A DNA stretch of 64,000 nt. It comes from Bacillota bacterium. Lineage in GTDB: Bacteria > Bacillota > Limnochordia > DTU087. The stretch lies in NCBI GenBank assembly GCA_012798695.1, contig JAAZMR010000070.1, positions 1 to 64,000 on the forward strand. Reading direction: 5' to 3'. Positions 26,609 through 34,017 of this stretch are shown piece after piece. Positions within the stretch are counted from its first letter, which is position 1, and each line of letters begins with the position of its first letter. The notes below the pieces were generated by a model, which made no database searches, was not told the DNA's origin, and saw only the letters and a list, made by a program, of their open reading frames with translations. The position numbers and the translations under genes are program-made.

Positions 26609-27082
26609 ATGGAGCGGTTAGTTAATCAGCTGGATACTGGGTATCAGAAAATGATGGGGTCATACGAACAGATGTTAATCTTAGCCAAGTCTATAGGCGA
26701 GAGCCTAGAAGCAGGCCAATGGGAGGTGGTAGATGCACAATTAAGTAGGAAGCAAGCGATTATGCAATCCATCGATGCCCAAGAAGCCAAACTTGCCCGA
26801 ATACGCGAAAAGCTGCGACAAGAGCTGGGCCTGGAGAGGTTTTCTGTGAGTGTGGTTGCAGAGCGGGTGCCTGTCACTTCGCTGAGCAATACCATAGCAG
26901 AACTCATGGATTTGATTGAGAAATTGCAGGAATGTGAAAAGAATAATGAAGCTATCTTGCGCAAGCTGGTTGTGGGTGTCCAGAATCAATTGGAGGATTT
27001 TAGCAAGAGCAAACGGGTGGCGGAAGCTTACCTATCCGGGCCGCCGGCTCATGAAGCTCGATTCATAGATGAAAAGAAATAA
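26609..27082 (+). CDS. FlgN-like helical protein
   Basis: A 157-residue, almost wholly alpha-helical, coiled-coil-like protein resembling the flagellar export chaperone FlgN. Matching features are LEAGQWEVVDAQLSRKQAIMQSIDAQEAKLARIREKL in the middle and a short tail ending RFIDEKK. In flagellate bacteria FlgN holds hook-associated proteins FlgK and FlgL before secretion. No other flagellar gene lies in this window, so it may be an isolated part of a scattered regulon or a helical protein of different function. The frame is open upstream to 26444, but that part overlaps the divergent gene and has no protein character; ATG 26609 was chosen. Confidence 0.65.
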   Translation: MERLVNQLDTGYQKMMGSYEQMLILAKSIGESLEAGQWEVVDAQLSRKQAIMQSIDAQEAKLARIREKLRQELGLERFSVSVVAERVPVTSLSNTIAELMDLIEKLQECEKNNEAILRKLVVGVQNQLEDFSKSKRVAEAYLSGPPAHEARFIDEKK

Positions 27083-27138
27083 TAGCTGAGGCAAACCCCA
27101 AGTAGGGGCCATACAATACGGGGGGACATACTTAGACG

Positions 27139-29868
27139 ATGGAAGATGGTAGAGAGCAACACTGGTACACAATGAGTAGGGAAGAGGCCGCAGCCGCGCT
27201 GAACACAGATATGTACACAGGGTTGGATTCTACAGAGGCTGCACGGAGGCTGGGGAAATACGGACCCAATGAGCTGCAGGCCCAGCCCGGCAGGACGATT
27301 TGGTCAATGCTCTTGGACCAGTTCAAAGAAGGCATGGTGCTGATGCTGATCGGGGCTGCCATCATTTCTGGTTTGGTGGGAGAAGTTGAGGACAGTATCA
27401 TTATTCTCTTGATAGTAGTTCTCAACGCTATTCTCGGGGTAGCCCAAGAGAGTAAAGCGGAGAATTCGCTGGAAGCCTTAAAGAAAATGTCAGCACCTGT
27501 GGCCACTGTCATCCGGGGGAGCAAGGCACAGCAGATCCCCGCTCGGGAACTAGTGCCTGGTGATCTGATTATCGTGGAAGCAGGTACGAATATCCCTGCT
27601 GATGCTCGATTAGTGGAAGCAGTGAATCTCAGATGTGAAGAGTCGGCTCTGACCGGAGAATCGGTTCCAGTAGAGAAGTCAACCGCTTCTTTGCCAAACA
27701 AGGATGCAGGCATTGGTGACTGGATCAATATGGTATTTAGTGGCACAACTTCAGTCTATGGCCGGGGGCGTGCCTTGGTGGTGGGGACAGGCATGCAGAC
27801 CCAGATGGGCAAGATCGCCAGCATGATCCAAGCAGCTCCACAAGAGCCGACCCCGCTTCAGGTCAAGCTGGAAGAACTGGGCAAGAGCTTGGGTGCTGTA
27901 GCCTTGGTATTAGTTGTATTGGTCTTTCTGGCGGGGTTACTGCGGGGAGAGCCTGCTTTTGAAATGTTCATGACGGCGATTAGTTTGGCAGTAGCGGCTA
28001 TCCCGGAGGGGTTACCGGCCATTGTCACAATCGTTTTGGCCTTAGGTGTACAACGGATGATCAAGCGGCAAGCCATTATTCGTAAACTACCGGCGGTCGA
28101 AACTTTGGGGACGGCCACTGTGATCGCCTCAGACAAGACAGGGACTCTAACAAAGAATGAAATGACTGTCACCCGTGTCTATGTAGATGGTGAATTGCTG
28201 GAAGTGACAGGCCGAGGCTATGAGCCTGTGGGGGAGTTTCTCGGTCAAAATGGTCAAGTAAGACAAGAACCTTTGGCTGACCAACACTTGAACTTGATGT
28301 TGCATGGGTTCTCATTAGCTAATGATGCAGGGTTTGATGCCAACAGTAGTGGGTATGAAATTATTGGTGATCCTACCGAGGGAGCTTTGCTGGTGGTGGC
28401 TGCTAAGGGCGGTATTGTGGTGGATGATGAAACTATCTATCCCCGAGCAGGTGAGATCCCGTTTGACTCACGCCGGAAGCGCATGACCACCTTTCACAGG
28501 CTAAATGGCACCGGCAAATTGTCGGAGATTAAGGCTTTAGACACAGATGTGGTCTCTTTCTCCAAGGGTGCGCCTGATGTACTCCTACCACTTTGCCGAT
28601 ATGTATATGCACAAGGTGACATCAGACCACTAACTGAGGCTGAGCGGCAGCAGCTTCTGGAGATCAATGAAGCTATGGGGCAGGAAGCCTTGAGGGTTTT
28701 GGCCCTGGCATTTCGCTGCTGGGAAAGTATACCTGAGAAAATTACCCCGGAAGCAGTGGAACAAGACCTGGTCTTCGTAGGTTTTGCGGGCATGATCGAT
28801 CCTCCGCGGCCAGAGGTAAAGGCTGCAGTAGAGACGGCCAAAGCAGCTGGCATCAGAACAATAATGGTGACTGGGGACCATAAGCTCACAGCCACCGCTA
28901 TTGCCCGGGACCTGGGTGTTTTGGAAAGCGAAGATCAGCTGGTGGTATCGGGGCCGGAACTCGAGAAACTTACTGATGCAGAACTCGAGCAGATGATCGA
29001 AAGAGTACGGGTCTTTGCCCGAGTATCTCCAGAGCATAAGGTAAGAATCGTCAATGCCCTCAAGAGCCGGGGCCATGTCGTTGCTATGACCGGTGACGGG
29101 GTCAATGATGCTCCGGCTTTGAAGCGAGCTGATATCGGGGCATCAATGGGGATCACCGGCACCGATGTGGCGAAAGAGGCATCAGAAATGGTGCTGGCTG
29201 ACGATAATTTTGCGACCATTGTAGCTGCAGTCGCCGAGGGGCGCACGATCTATGCCAACATTCGCAAAGCGATCTACTACCTCTTGTCTTGTAATGTAGG
29301 TGAGATTTTCGCGATCTTCATGTCGATTATGTTGGGGTGGGGGAGGCCGCTTACTGCCATCCAGATCTTGTGGATCAACTTGGTCACCGATGGTTTGCCG
29401 GCCCTGGCTTTGGGAGTCGAACTTCCTGAGGCAGGAGTGATGCATCAGCAGCCGCGCAGCAATCGAGAGAGTGTTTTCGCCGGTGGAATGTCCTACAGGA
29501 TAATGTTATATGGATGTCTAATAGGTACTTTGGGATTGACAGCCTATTATTTGGGAATCAGGCGAGGGGCACCTATAGCTATGGCGCGCACTATGGCCTT
29601 TGCTACTTTGGCTTTTTCTCAGTTGTTTCAAGCCCTGAATGTCAGGTCAACTCGATCATTGTTTAGGATAGGGATTTTCAGTAACAAGTATATGGTCTTA
29701 GCTTTCATCGGTTCTGCAATACTGCAGTTGATGGTGATGATCATACCAGCTCTACGGTCGGTTTTCGGTGTGGTACAGTTGGATCTTGTGCATTGGGACT
29801 TGGTAATCGGGCTTTCTGTTGTCCCTGTATTGGTAGGTGAATTACACAAACTGACTCGGAAGGAGTAG
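27139..29868 (+). CDS. Calcium-transporting P-type ATPase (P2A, PMCA/SERCA-like)
   Basis: Membrane pump of 909 residues that uses ATP to move Ca2+ out of the cytosol. Order: N-terminal cation-ATPase domain, TGES actuator motif, phosphorylation site SDKTGTLT (D332), nucleotide-binding domain, hinge motif TGDGVNDAPALKRADIG and ten membrane segments. Ca2+-ligand residues of SERCA are conserved: IPEGLPA in segment 4, SCNVGEI in segment 5 and NLVTDGLPA in segment 6. This points to Ca2+ rather than heavy metals. The N-terminal MSREEAAAALNTD region is typical of bacterial members. Confidence 0.93.
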   Translation: MEDGREQHWYTMSREEAAAALNTDMYTGLDSTEAARRLGKYGPNELQAQPGRTIWSMLLDQFKEGMVLMLIGAAIISGLVGEVEDSIIILLIVVLNAILGVAQESKAENSLEALKKMSAPVATVIRGSKAQQIPARELVPGDLIIVEAGTNIPADARLVEAVNLRCEESALTGESVPVEKSTASLPNKDAGIGDWINMVFSGTTSVYGRGRALVVGTGMQTQMGKIASMIQAAPQEPTPLQVKLEELGKSLGAVALVLVVLVFLAGLLRGEPAFEMFMTAISLAVAAIPEGLPAIVTIVLALGVQRMIKRQAIIRKLPAVETLGTATVIASDKTGTLTKNEMTVTRVYVDGELLEVTGRGYEPVGEFLGQNGQVRQEPLADQHLNLMLHGFSLANDAGFDANSSGYEIIGDPTEGALLVVAAKGGIVVDDETIYPRAGEIPFDSRRKRMTTFHRLNGTGKLSEIKALDTDVVSFSKGAPDVLLPLCRYVYAQGDIRPLTEAERQQLLEINEAMGQEALRVLALAFRCWESIPEKITPEAVEQDLVFVGFAGMIDPPRPEVKAAVETAKAAGIRTIMVTGDHKLTATAIARDLGVLESEDQLVVSGPELEKLTDAELEQMIERVRVFARVSPEHKVRIVNALKSRGHVVAMTGDGVNDAPALKRADIGASMGITGTDVAKEASEMVLADDNFATIVAAVAEGRTIYANIRKAIYYLLSCNVGEIFAIFMSIMLGWGRPLTAIQILWINLVTDGLPALALGVELPEAGVMHQQPRSNRESVFAGGMSYRIMLYGCLIGTLGLTAYYLGIRRGAPIAMARTMAFATLAFSQLFQALNVRSTRSLFRIGIFSNKYMVLAFIGSAILQLMVMIIPALRSVFGVVQLDLVHWDLVIGLSVVPVLVGELHKLTRKE

Positions 29869-29908
29869 AAGGTTAACTTAATGATTACTCTCCTAGGGGG
29901 TCCAGCCA

Positions 29909-31756
29909 ATGGCTTTTGATGACCAGGCAAGGACAGATAGGCAAGATGTCTTTGAACAGGAGACAATGGGCCACCAAGACACTCTAGAGACAATCCCTGA
30001 AGTCACCATGGCACCAGTCGATGGCCGGATTTCTGTTCAGGATGGTGAAGTAACCATCATACCACCAGAAGGAGGCGGACGCTGGCCGGTAATCAAACCG
30101 GGCGATAATGTGCTTGTCAAGGTGAATGGCAGGGAGATTAAGGAAAAATACACCCTATCCGAAGATGAAGTGGTTGAAGTACTGCCTGTCGATGAAGCAG
30201 CGGTCTGTGATATCCAGATCACTGTTAGCTCTAACAAGATGCAGGCATTAGCCACATTTCGGCGTCATGCCGGCAAGAAGTTTCGCATAAAGGATGTACC
30301 AGAAGGCCCGTTTGCCTATGTGTCAGCAGAACTGATAGAAGTAGTCACTCCCCCCGAGCCTACTATAGAAGATGTAAGGGATAAGCTGGCCGAGGCCAAG
30401 GTAGTCTTTGGCATTGATGAGGCAGGGATGAGGCAGCTGGTTCAAGGGATGGGCACCATTCCCGTGGTAGTTGCCGAGGGGCAGGCTCCGATCGAGCCAG
30501 TAGATGGATTGATTAGGTACCTGTTTGCAGAGCTGACCGAGAAGGACATAGACCTAAACGCCACACGTGTTGATTTGTATGACCGGCATTCAATCCCTTG
30601 GGTTCAGCCTCGAGATATCCTGGCCGAGAAAATCGAACCCCAGCCTGGAAACCCAGGTACCGATGTCTATGGCAACCCGGTGCGCACCCGCAACTACCGA
30701 AATCCCGTGCTTTCTGTAGGGGAAGGTGTAGAGCTGCTCGATGAAGGCCGCCGGGCGATTGCTACGCGTGAAGGCCGGCCGATCTTGGATGGCAAGACTA
30801 TTAAGGTAATTCCCACCTTTCTGGTCCCCCAAGATGCCGATGCCAGTACCGGACATATTCGCTTTTCAGGAGATGTTGTGGTCAATGGAGATGTCCTAGA
30901 CCGGGTTGAGGTCATTTCCGGAGGTGTGGTAGAGGTTTCTGGTTTGATCTCCCATGCCAGAGTCATGGGGCAACAGGGTGTCTTAGTGCGCAAGGGTGTG
31001 GTTGGCGGCCAAGTTCGGGCAGGAGGCGTATCGGCAGAATGTAAGAGGATTCTGTCAGTGGTCAGGGTGTTGAGCTTACGCTTAGAAGAGCTGCTGAAAG
31101 CCCTGCAGCAGTTGCAGCGAGATCCCCGAATGCAGGAACTGAGGCTGCCTGATGGCCAGGTGGTGAAGCAGCTCTTGGAGAGTCGCTTTAATGAGATCCC
31201 CAAACGCATTGTGGAGTTGGAAGACTATGCCGCTGCTTCTCCCGAACTCTTCAAAGAGTTCCCACAGCTCGTGCCGGTGCTGCGGAACAAGCTGATGGGT
31301 TTGGGCCCTACATCTATCGCCTCTCGGTGGGAACTGCAGCCGCTGATCAATTCACTGCAAGATCTGGCTCTTTACTTGGAGGCTATGCAGGCCGCCGATG
31401 CGGACATTGAAGTGAAGGGCCTTCAGAATGCAGTGCTGGAAGCTAGTGGCAAGGTAGTCATTGATGGTACCGGTTGCTATTACTCAACCATTATCGCCGG
31501 CAAGGGGGTAAGAGCCCCGCGGGGATTGCTGAGGGGCGGTAAGGTCATAGTCAACGAAGGAAATGTCGAGTTTAAGGAACTAGGGGGCCCTGGTGGTGTT
31601 ACCACTGAAGTGACCATAGTCGGCAGTGGGATCATCACAGCTCAGACAGTCTATCCCAATGTTTCACTTTCTATCCAGGGCGAAAACCGCGTGTTTAGAG
31701 ATGTGCAGCGGCGCGTGAGAGCCTTTGTCAACGAAGACGGAGAGTTGGTAGTGTAG
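29909..31756 (+). CDS. DUF342 (FapA) family protein
   Basis: Cytosolic protein of 615 residues. An N-terminal region (about 30-115) is followed by the FapA/DUF342 core from about 145, beginning with repeated 'DKLAEAKVVFGIDEAGM' type segments and HSIPWVQPRDILAEK, then a right-handed beta-helix-like part with evenly spaced GDVVVNGDVLDRVEVISGG. A helical segment (about 385-510) interrupts the beta-helix, and ASGKVVIDGTGCYYSTIIAGKGV resumes it. FapA proteins are common in Bacillota and spirochaetes, and members have been linked to polymerisation and cell-surface control, but the biochemical role is unsettled. It follows the Ca2+ pump by 40 bases. Confidence 0.85.
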   Translation: MAFDDQARTDRQDVFEQETMGHQDTLETIPEVTMAPVDGRISVQDGEVTIIPPEGGGRWPVIKPGDNVLVKVNGREIKEKYTLSEDEVVEVLPVDEAAVCDIQITVSSNKMQALATFRRHAGKKFRIKDVPEGPFAYVSAELIEVVTPPEPTIEDVRDKLAEAKVVFGIDEAGMRQLVQGMGTIPVVVAEGQAPIEPVDGLIRYLFAELTEKDIDLNATRVDLYDRHSIPWVQPRDILAEKIEPQPGNPGTDVYGNPVRTRNYRNPVLSVGEGVELLDEGRRAIATREGRPILDGKTIKVIPTFLVPQDADASTGHIRFSGDVVVNGDVLDRVEVISGGVVEVSGLISHARVMGQQGVLVRKGVVGGQVRAGGVSAECKRILSVVRVLSLRLEELLKALQQLQRDPRMQELRLPDGQVVKQLLESRFNEIPKRIVELEDYAAASPELFKEFPQLVPVLRNKLMGLGPTSIASRWELQPLINSLQDLALYLEAMQAADADIEVKGLQNAVLEASGKVVIDGTGCYYSTIIAGKGVRAPRGLLRGGKVIVNEGNVEFKELGGPGGVTTEVTIVGSGIITAQTVYPNVSLSIQGENRVFRDVQRRVRAFVNEDGELVV

Positions 31757-31877
31757 AAGCGGGTCGGGTTTGGGTTAATGGCACCTTGGGGTACATAGGC
31801 CGCGGTTTATGGCCTCACTTTTCGGGAAGGTGTGTACCGGTTATCCGTACCGTGCTTATCTATATCGTGAATGAGAG

Positions 31878-31906
31878 TTGTTTTCTTTGATTGGGCAAGA
31901 TATAAT
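31878..31906 (+). promoter_or_regulatory. SigA-type promoter of the structured RNA / zinc-ribbon unit
   Basis: TTGTTT (31878-31883), a 17-base spacer and a perfect TATAAT (31901-31906). The expected transcription start is near 31913, which is just where the long closing helix of the downstream RNA element begins. Confidence 0.65.
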
Positions 31907-31914
31907 TACATTGA

Positions 31915-32069
31915 TAGTGTGGGCCCTCGCGGTCGATGTGCCGCGCATCATATCTGCTACGGCAGCGAGACCAAGCCCAAAGGCCACGTCTTGATCCCCA
32001 GGAGTGTCAGCTAGACAAGACACGTCCCCGGCGGGGTGGAGGGAATGAGGCAAAGGCAGGCCCGCGCTG
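31915..32069 (+). ncRNA. Candidate structured RNA (three-way junction), family not recognised
   Basis: Bases 31915-31925 (TAGTGTGGGCC) pair with 32059-32069 (GGCCCGCGCTG) to give an 11-bp closing helix with three G-U pairs. Inside, CTCGC/GCGAG (31926-31930 and 31965-31969) closes an arm with a GATGTG/CGCATC hairpin and a CTGC-UACG-GCAG hairpin, the latter capped by a stable UNCG-type tetraloop. A second arm pairs CCAC with GTGG and GTCTTG with CAAGAC (31984-31993 with 32016-32039). The element starts at a predicted transcription start and lies 47 bases before a zinc-ribbon gene. It could be a leader or a stand-alone RNA. It did not match remembered 6S, SRP, RNase P or riboswitch consensus patterns. 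Confidence 0.5.
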
Positions 32070-32115
32070 GGTTACTGAGATGAGTGACTACCGACTAAAG
32101 AAGGGGATCAGATTA

Positions 32116-32409
32116 ATGGGTGCCTTTGTTGACAAGGTTTTGGTCTGCCGTGATTGCGGTTTGGAGTTTACGTTTACCGCTGGGGAACAAGCGTTTTACG
32201 AGGAAAAAGGGTTTACGAATGAACCGACCCGGTGCCCTGAATGTCGCCGGAATCGGAAACAGCAGCGGAGCGGCTCTCCTCGCTCACGTCAAAGAGAGAT
32301 GTTCAAAGCCATTTGTGCTGATTGTGGAGTAGAGACTGAAGTGCCGTTCAAACCGCAGCTAGATAGGCCCGTTTACTGCCGAGATTGCTTTGCCAGGCAT
32401 CGAGCCTAG
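32116..32409 (+). CDS. Small zinc-ribbon protein, 97 residues
   Basis: Cytosolic protein with two zinc-ribbon-like halves. The first is VCRDCGLEFTFTAGEQAFYEEKGF...RCPECRR (about residues 11-42). The second is AICADCGVETEVPFKPQLDRPVYCRDCFARHR (about 66-97). This is a widespread pattern of 'probable zinc-binding' proteins, joined here by a basic linker rich in R, Q and S. A nucleic-acid role is plausible but not shown. AGGGG lies 9 bases before ATG. The frame is open upstream to 31936, but that part has no protein character and coincides with the structured RNA, so the short form was chosen. Confidence 0.85.
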   Translation: MGAFVDKVLVCRDCGLEFTFTAGEQAFYEEKGFTNEPTRCPECRRNRKQQRSGSPRSRQREMFKAICADCGVETEVPFKPQLDRPVYCRDCFARHRA

Positions 32410-32437
32410 GTTGAGTTTGCCGAGTTAACCGGATTGA

Positions 32438-32493
32438 GAGTAAGAGCTTCTATCAGTAGGGTACCGGGGAAATACTGATGGAAGTTCTTGTTC
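32438..32493 (+). ncRNA. Candidate structured RNA: 21-bp hairpin with palindromic loop
   Basis: Bases 32438-32458 pair with 32473-32493 in an uninterrupted 21-bp helix containing four G-U pairs. The 14-base loop contains GGTACC, a palindrome able to form a kissing dimer. No T tract follows, so it is not an ordinary terminator. A second hairpin, GCCG/CGGC, follows at 32501-32520. The element lies in a 421-base gene-free stretch upstream of cspA and hpf. The rest of that stretch (32521-32667) shows only short possible stems. Confidence 0.5.
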
Positions 32494-32667
32494 ACTATTA
32501 GCCGGTGAAAAGTTTTCGGCCGGGTGTTTCCATGAACCTACAGTTTTTTCGGTGTTTGGGAGCATTATCTATGGGGCATTAATATTTAGGGATAGGTCGA
32601 TTTGGCCAGAAGCTCGTGGTGGCGCAGAAAGTCGAGGAAATTGATTGACGGGTAACCAGATAGCCTC

Positions 32668-32697
32668 TTGACAGGCTGAAGCTGTGTGTGATACCAT
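32668..32697 (+). promoter_or_regulatory. Probable SigA-type promoter of cspA
   Basis: TTGACA (32668-32673), an 18-base spacer and TACCAT (32692-32697). Transcription from about 32704 would give a leader of about 127 bases, similar to the long leaders of other csp mRNAs. Confidence 0.55.
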
Positions 32698-32713
32698 TAG
32701 TTCGAAAGTTGGA

Positions 32714-32801
32714 AACTCTTAGGCGTTGCTGCTACCGGGCAACATCGGGCCCTTATCCTAGTCCCCTTGTTCTTGGCCTCGCTTGCTTCACCTTAAGAGT
32801 T
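32714..32801 (+). promoter_or_regulatory. Long-range helix in the cspA leader
   Basis: AACTCTTA (32714-32721) pairs perfectly with TAAGAGTT (32794-32801), and the adjoining GG can pair with CC. The 3' strand ends 12 bases before the AGGAGG site at 32814. Temperature-dependent melting or refolding of such a helix could affect ribosome access; this is inference from geometry. Confidence 0.4.
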
Positions 32802-32830
32802 GGAGAAATCTTTAGGAGGAATGCGTAGTA

Positions 32831-33028
32831 ATGCTAGGCAGAGTTAAGTGGTTTAACGCGGAGAAGGGGTACGGCTTCATTGAAAGAGAAGACGGCGGGG
32901 ACGTATTTGTTCACTTTTCCGCTATCCAGGAGCAGGGCTTCAAGTCCTTGGATGAGGGGCAGGAAGTCGAGTTTGATATCGTAGAAGGCGAGAGGGGCCC
33001 ACAGGCCGCTAATGTCGTCAAAGTGTGA
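32831..33028 (+). CDS. cspA: Cold-shock protein, CspA family
   Basis: A 65-residue single-domain RNA/ssDNA chaperone with the cold-shock fold. [32 protein letters not shown] contains RNP1 (KGYGFIER) and RNP2 (VFVHF) with their aromatic residues intact. Length is exactly normal. AGGAGG lies 11 bases upstream; another ATG one base after the AGGAGGA stretch is out of frame and closes after eight codons. It has its own promoter and terminator, so it is an independent unit. Confidence 0.95.
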   Translation: MLGRVKWFNAEKGYGFIEREDGGDVFVHFSAIQEQGFKSLDEGQEVEFDIVEGERGPQAANVVKV

Positions 33029-33055
33029 GGATACGATACTAAACTAGTCGTCAAC

Positions 33056-33088
33056 GACTCCGTGGAACTAAGTTCCACGGAGTCTTTT
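33056..33088 (+). terminator. Rho-independent terminator of cspA
   Basis: GACTCCGTGGAAC and GTTCCACGGAGTC form a perfect 13-bp stem around a TAA loop, followed by TTTT. Confidence 0.95.
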
Positions 33089-33192
33089 GCATTTTACCGC
33101 ATCGATGCCAGGCAACACGTCAAGCCATAAGGTGTATCCAGCCAGAAATCTGGGTACATATAAATAGTATAGACCTCCTCTTTTGGTGACCA

Positions 33193-33221
33193 TTGTCCCT
33201 GAAGGAGTTTCATGGTACACT
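33193..33221 (+). promoter_or_regulatory. Probable SigA-type promoter of hpf
   Basis: TTGTCC (33193-33198), a 17-base spacer and TACACT (33216-33221). It lies about 50 bases before the chosen GTG start. Confidence 0.5.
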
Positions 33222-33273
33222 ACGGAAATATATAGGTGAGGTCGACAATCCAAACTCAAAGGAGTTGGTGAGG

Positions 33274-33840
33274 GTGGCTGTAGACGACATCCGTGTAGTG
33301 GTCAAAGGCAAGAACCTCGATGTTACTCCCGCTCTACGGGAGTATGCACAGAAGAAAGTGAAAAAGACAGCCAAGTTCTTTGACGAGCCACACGCACCCT
33401 TAGCTGAGGTAGTTTTGAAGCTTGAGCGGGAACTCCAGATAGCGGAAATCACCTTGCAAGTCGGCGGTTTGCTGGTGAGGGGTGAGGGCAGGACAGAAGA
33501 CATGTATGCATCAATGGATGAGGCTATTGATCGAATCGAACGCCAGATTCGCAAACACAAGACCCGCTTTCAGAAGCGCCATCAGGGACCAGGTCTTGGC
33601 GAACTTGCCGGTAATGGGTCTTTGGAAGTGGCAGAAAATCGTAAGGGTGAAGTCACTCTACCACGAATTGTGAGGACGAAACGGTTCGCAATGAAGCCCA
33701 TGTCTGTAGAGGAAGCAGTGCTGCAGATGGACCTTTTGGGCCACGATTTCTTCGTTTTTGGCAATGCGGCTACCGGTGAAGTAAACGTAGTATACAAACG
33801 GCGTAGTGGCGACTATGGGCTAATTGAGCCGGAGTTCTAG
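33274..33840 (+). CDS. hpf: Ribosome hibernation-promoting factor, long form
   Basis: Binds idle 70S ribosomes and joins them into 100S dimers during starvation. The 188-residue product has the N-terminal RaiA/YfiA domain (about 1-105: IRVVVKGKNLDVTPALREYAQKKVKK...) and the C-terminal dimerisation domain (about 130-186: IVRTKRFAMKPMSVEEAVLQMDLLGHDFFVF...GLIEPEF). This is the standard long HPF of Gram-positive-related bacteria. The frame is open from 33193, but GGAG at 33261-33264 with 9-base spacing selects GTG 33274 and gives the usual length. A terminator follows, then secA, a common gene order in Bacillota. Confidence 0.95.
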   Translation: MAVDDIRVVVKGKNLDVTPALREYAQKKVKKTAKFFDEPHAPLAEVVLKLERELQIAEITLQVGGLLVRGEGRTEDMYASMDEAIDRIERQIRKHKTRFQKRHQGPGLGELAGNGSLEVAENRKGEVTLPRIVRTKRFAMKPMSVEEAVLQMDLLGHDFFVFGNAATGEVNVVYKRRSGDYGLIEPEF

Positions 33841-33867
33841 AACCATTTGCATGTAGAGCAAGTTCAG

Positions 33868-33893
33868 AGGGTGGGCAGATATCTGCCCACCCT
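33868..33893 (+). terminator. Hairpin terminator after hpf
   Basis: AGGGTGGGCAG and CTGCCCACCCT form a perfect 11-bp stem with an ATAT loop. ATCTCTT follows, a modest T tract. Confidence 0.75.
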
Positions 33894-34017
33894 ATCTCTT
33901 CATAGGGAGATTTGTCGGCCGATGTGCGTTTCCAAGCACGAGGCAGATATGGTATAGTAAAGCTTGAAAAGTCGACATGAAAACTAACTGGAGCTCAACC
34001 GGAAAGGATGAGCCACT

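Noticed and set aside
32035-32060. SAM-I riboswitch-like GGTGGAGGGA
   Set aside because: Only this short stretch resembles the consensus; the CUUAUC and GCAACC parts are missing.
31936-32115. N-terminal extension of the zinc-ribbon gene by 60 codons
   Set aside because: No Shine-Dalgarno site, low-complexity composition, and overlap with the structured RNA; ATG 32116 has a good AGGGG site.
32821-32847. Eight-codon frame overlapping the cspA start
   Set aside because: ATG is one base from the SD, too close for initiation.
33193-33273. N-terminal extension of hpf by 27 codons
   Set aside because: It overlaps the likely promoter and does not match the HPF family; GGAG fits GTG 33274.
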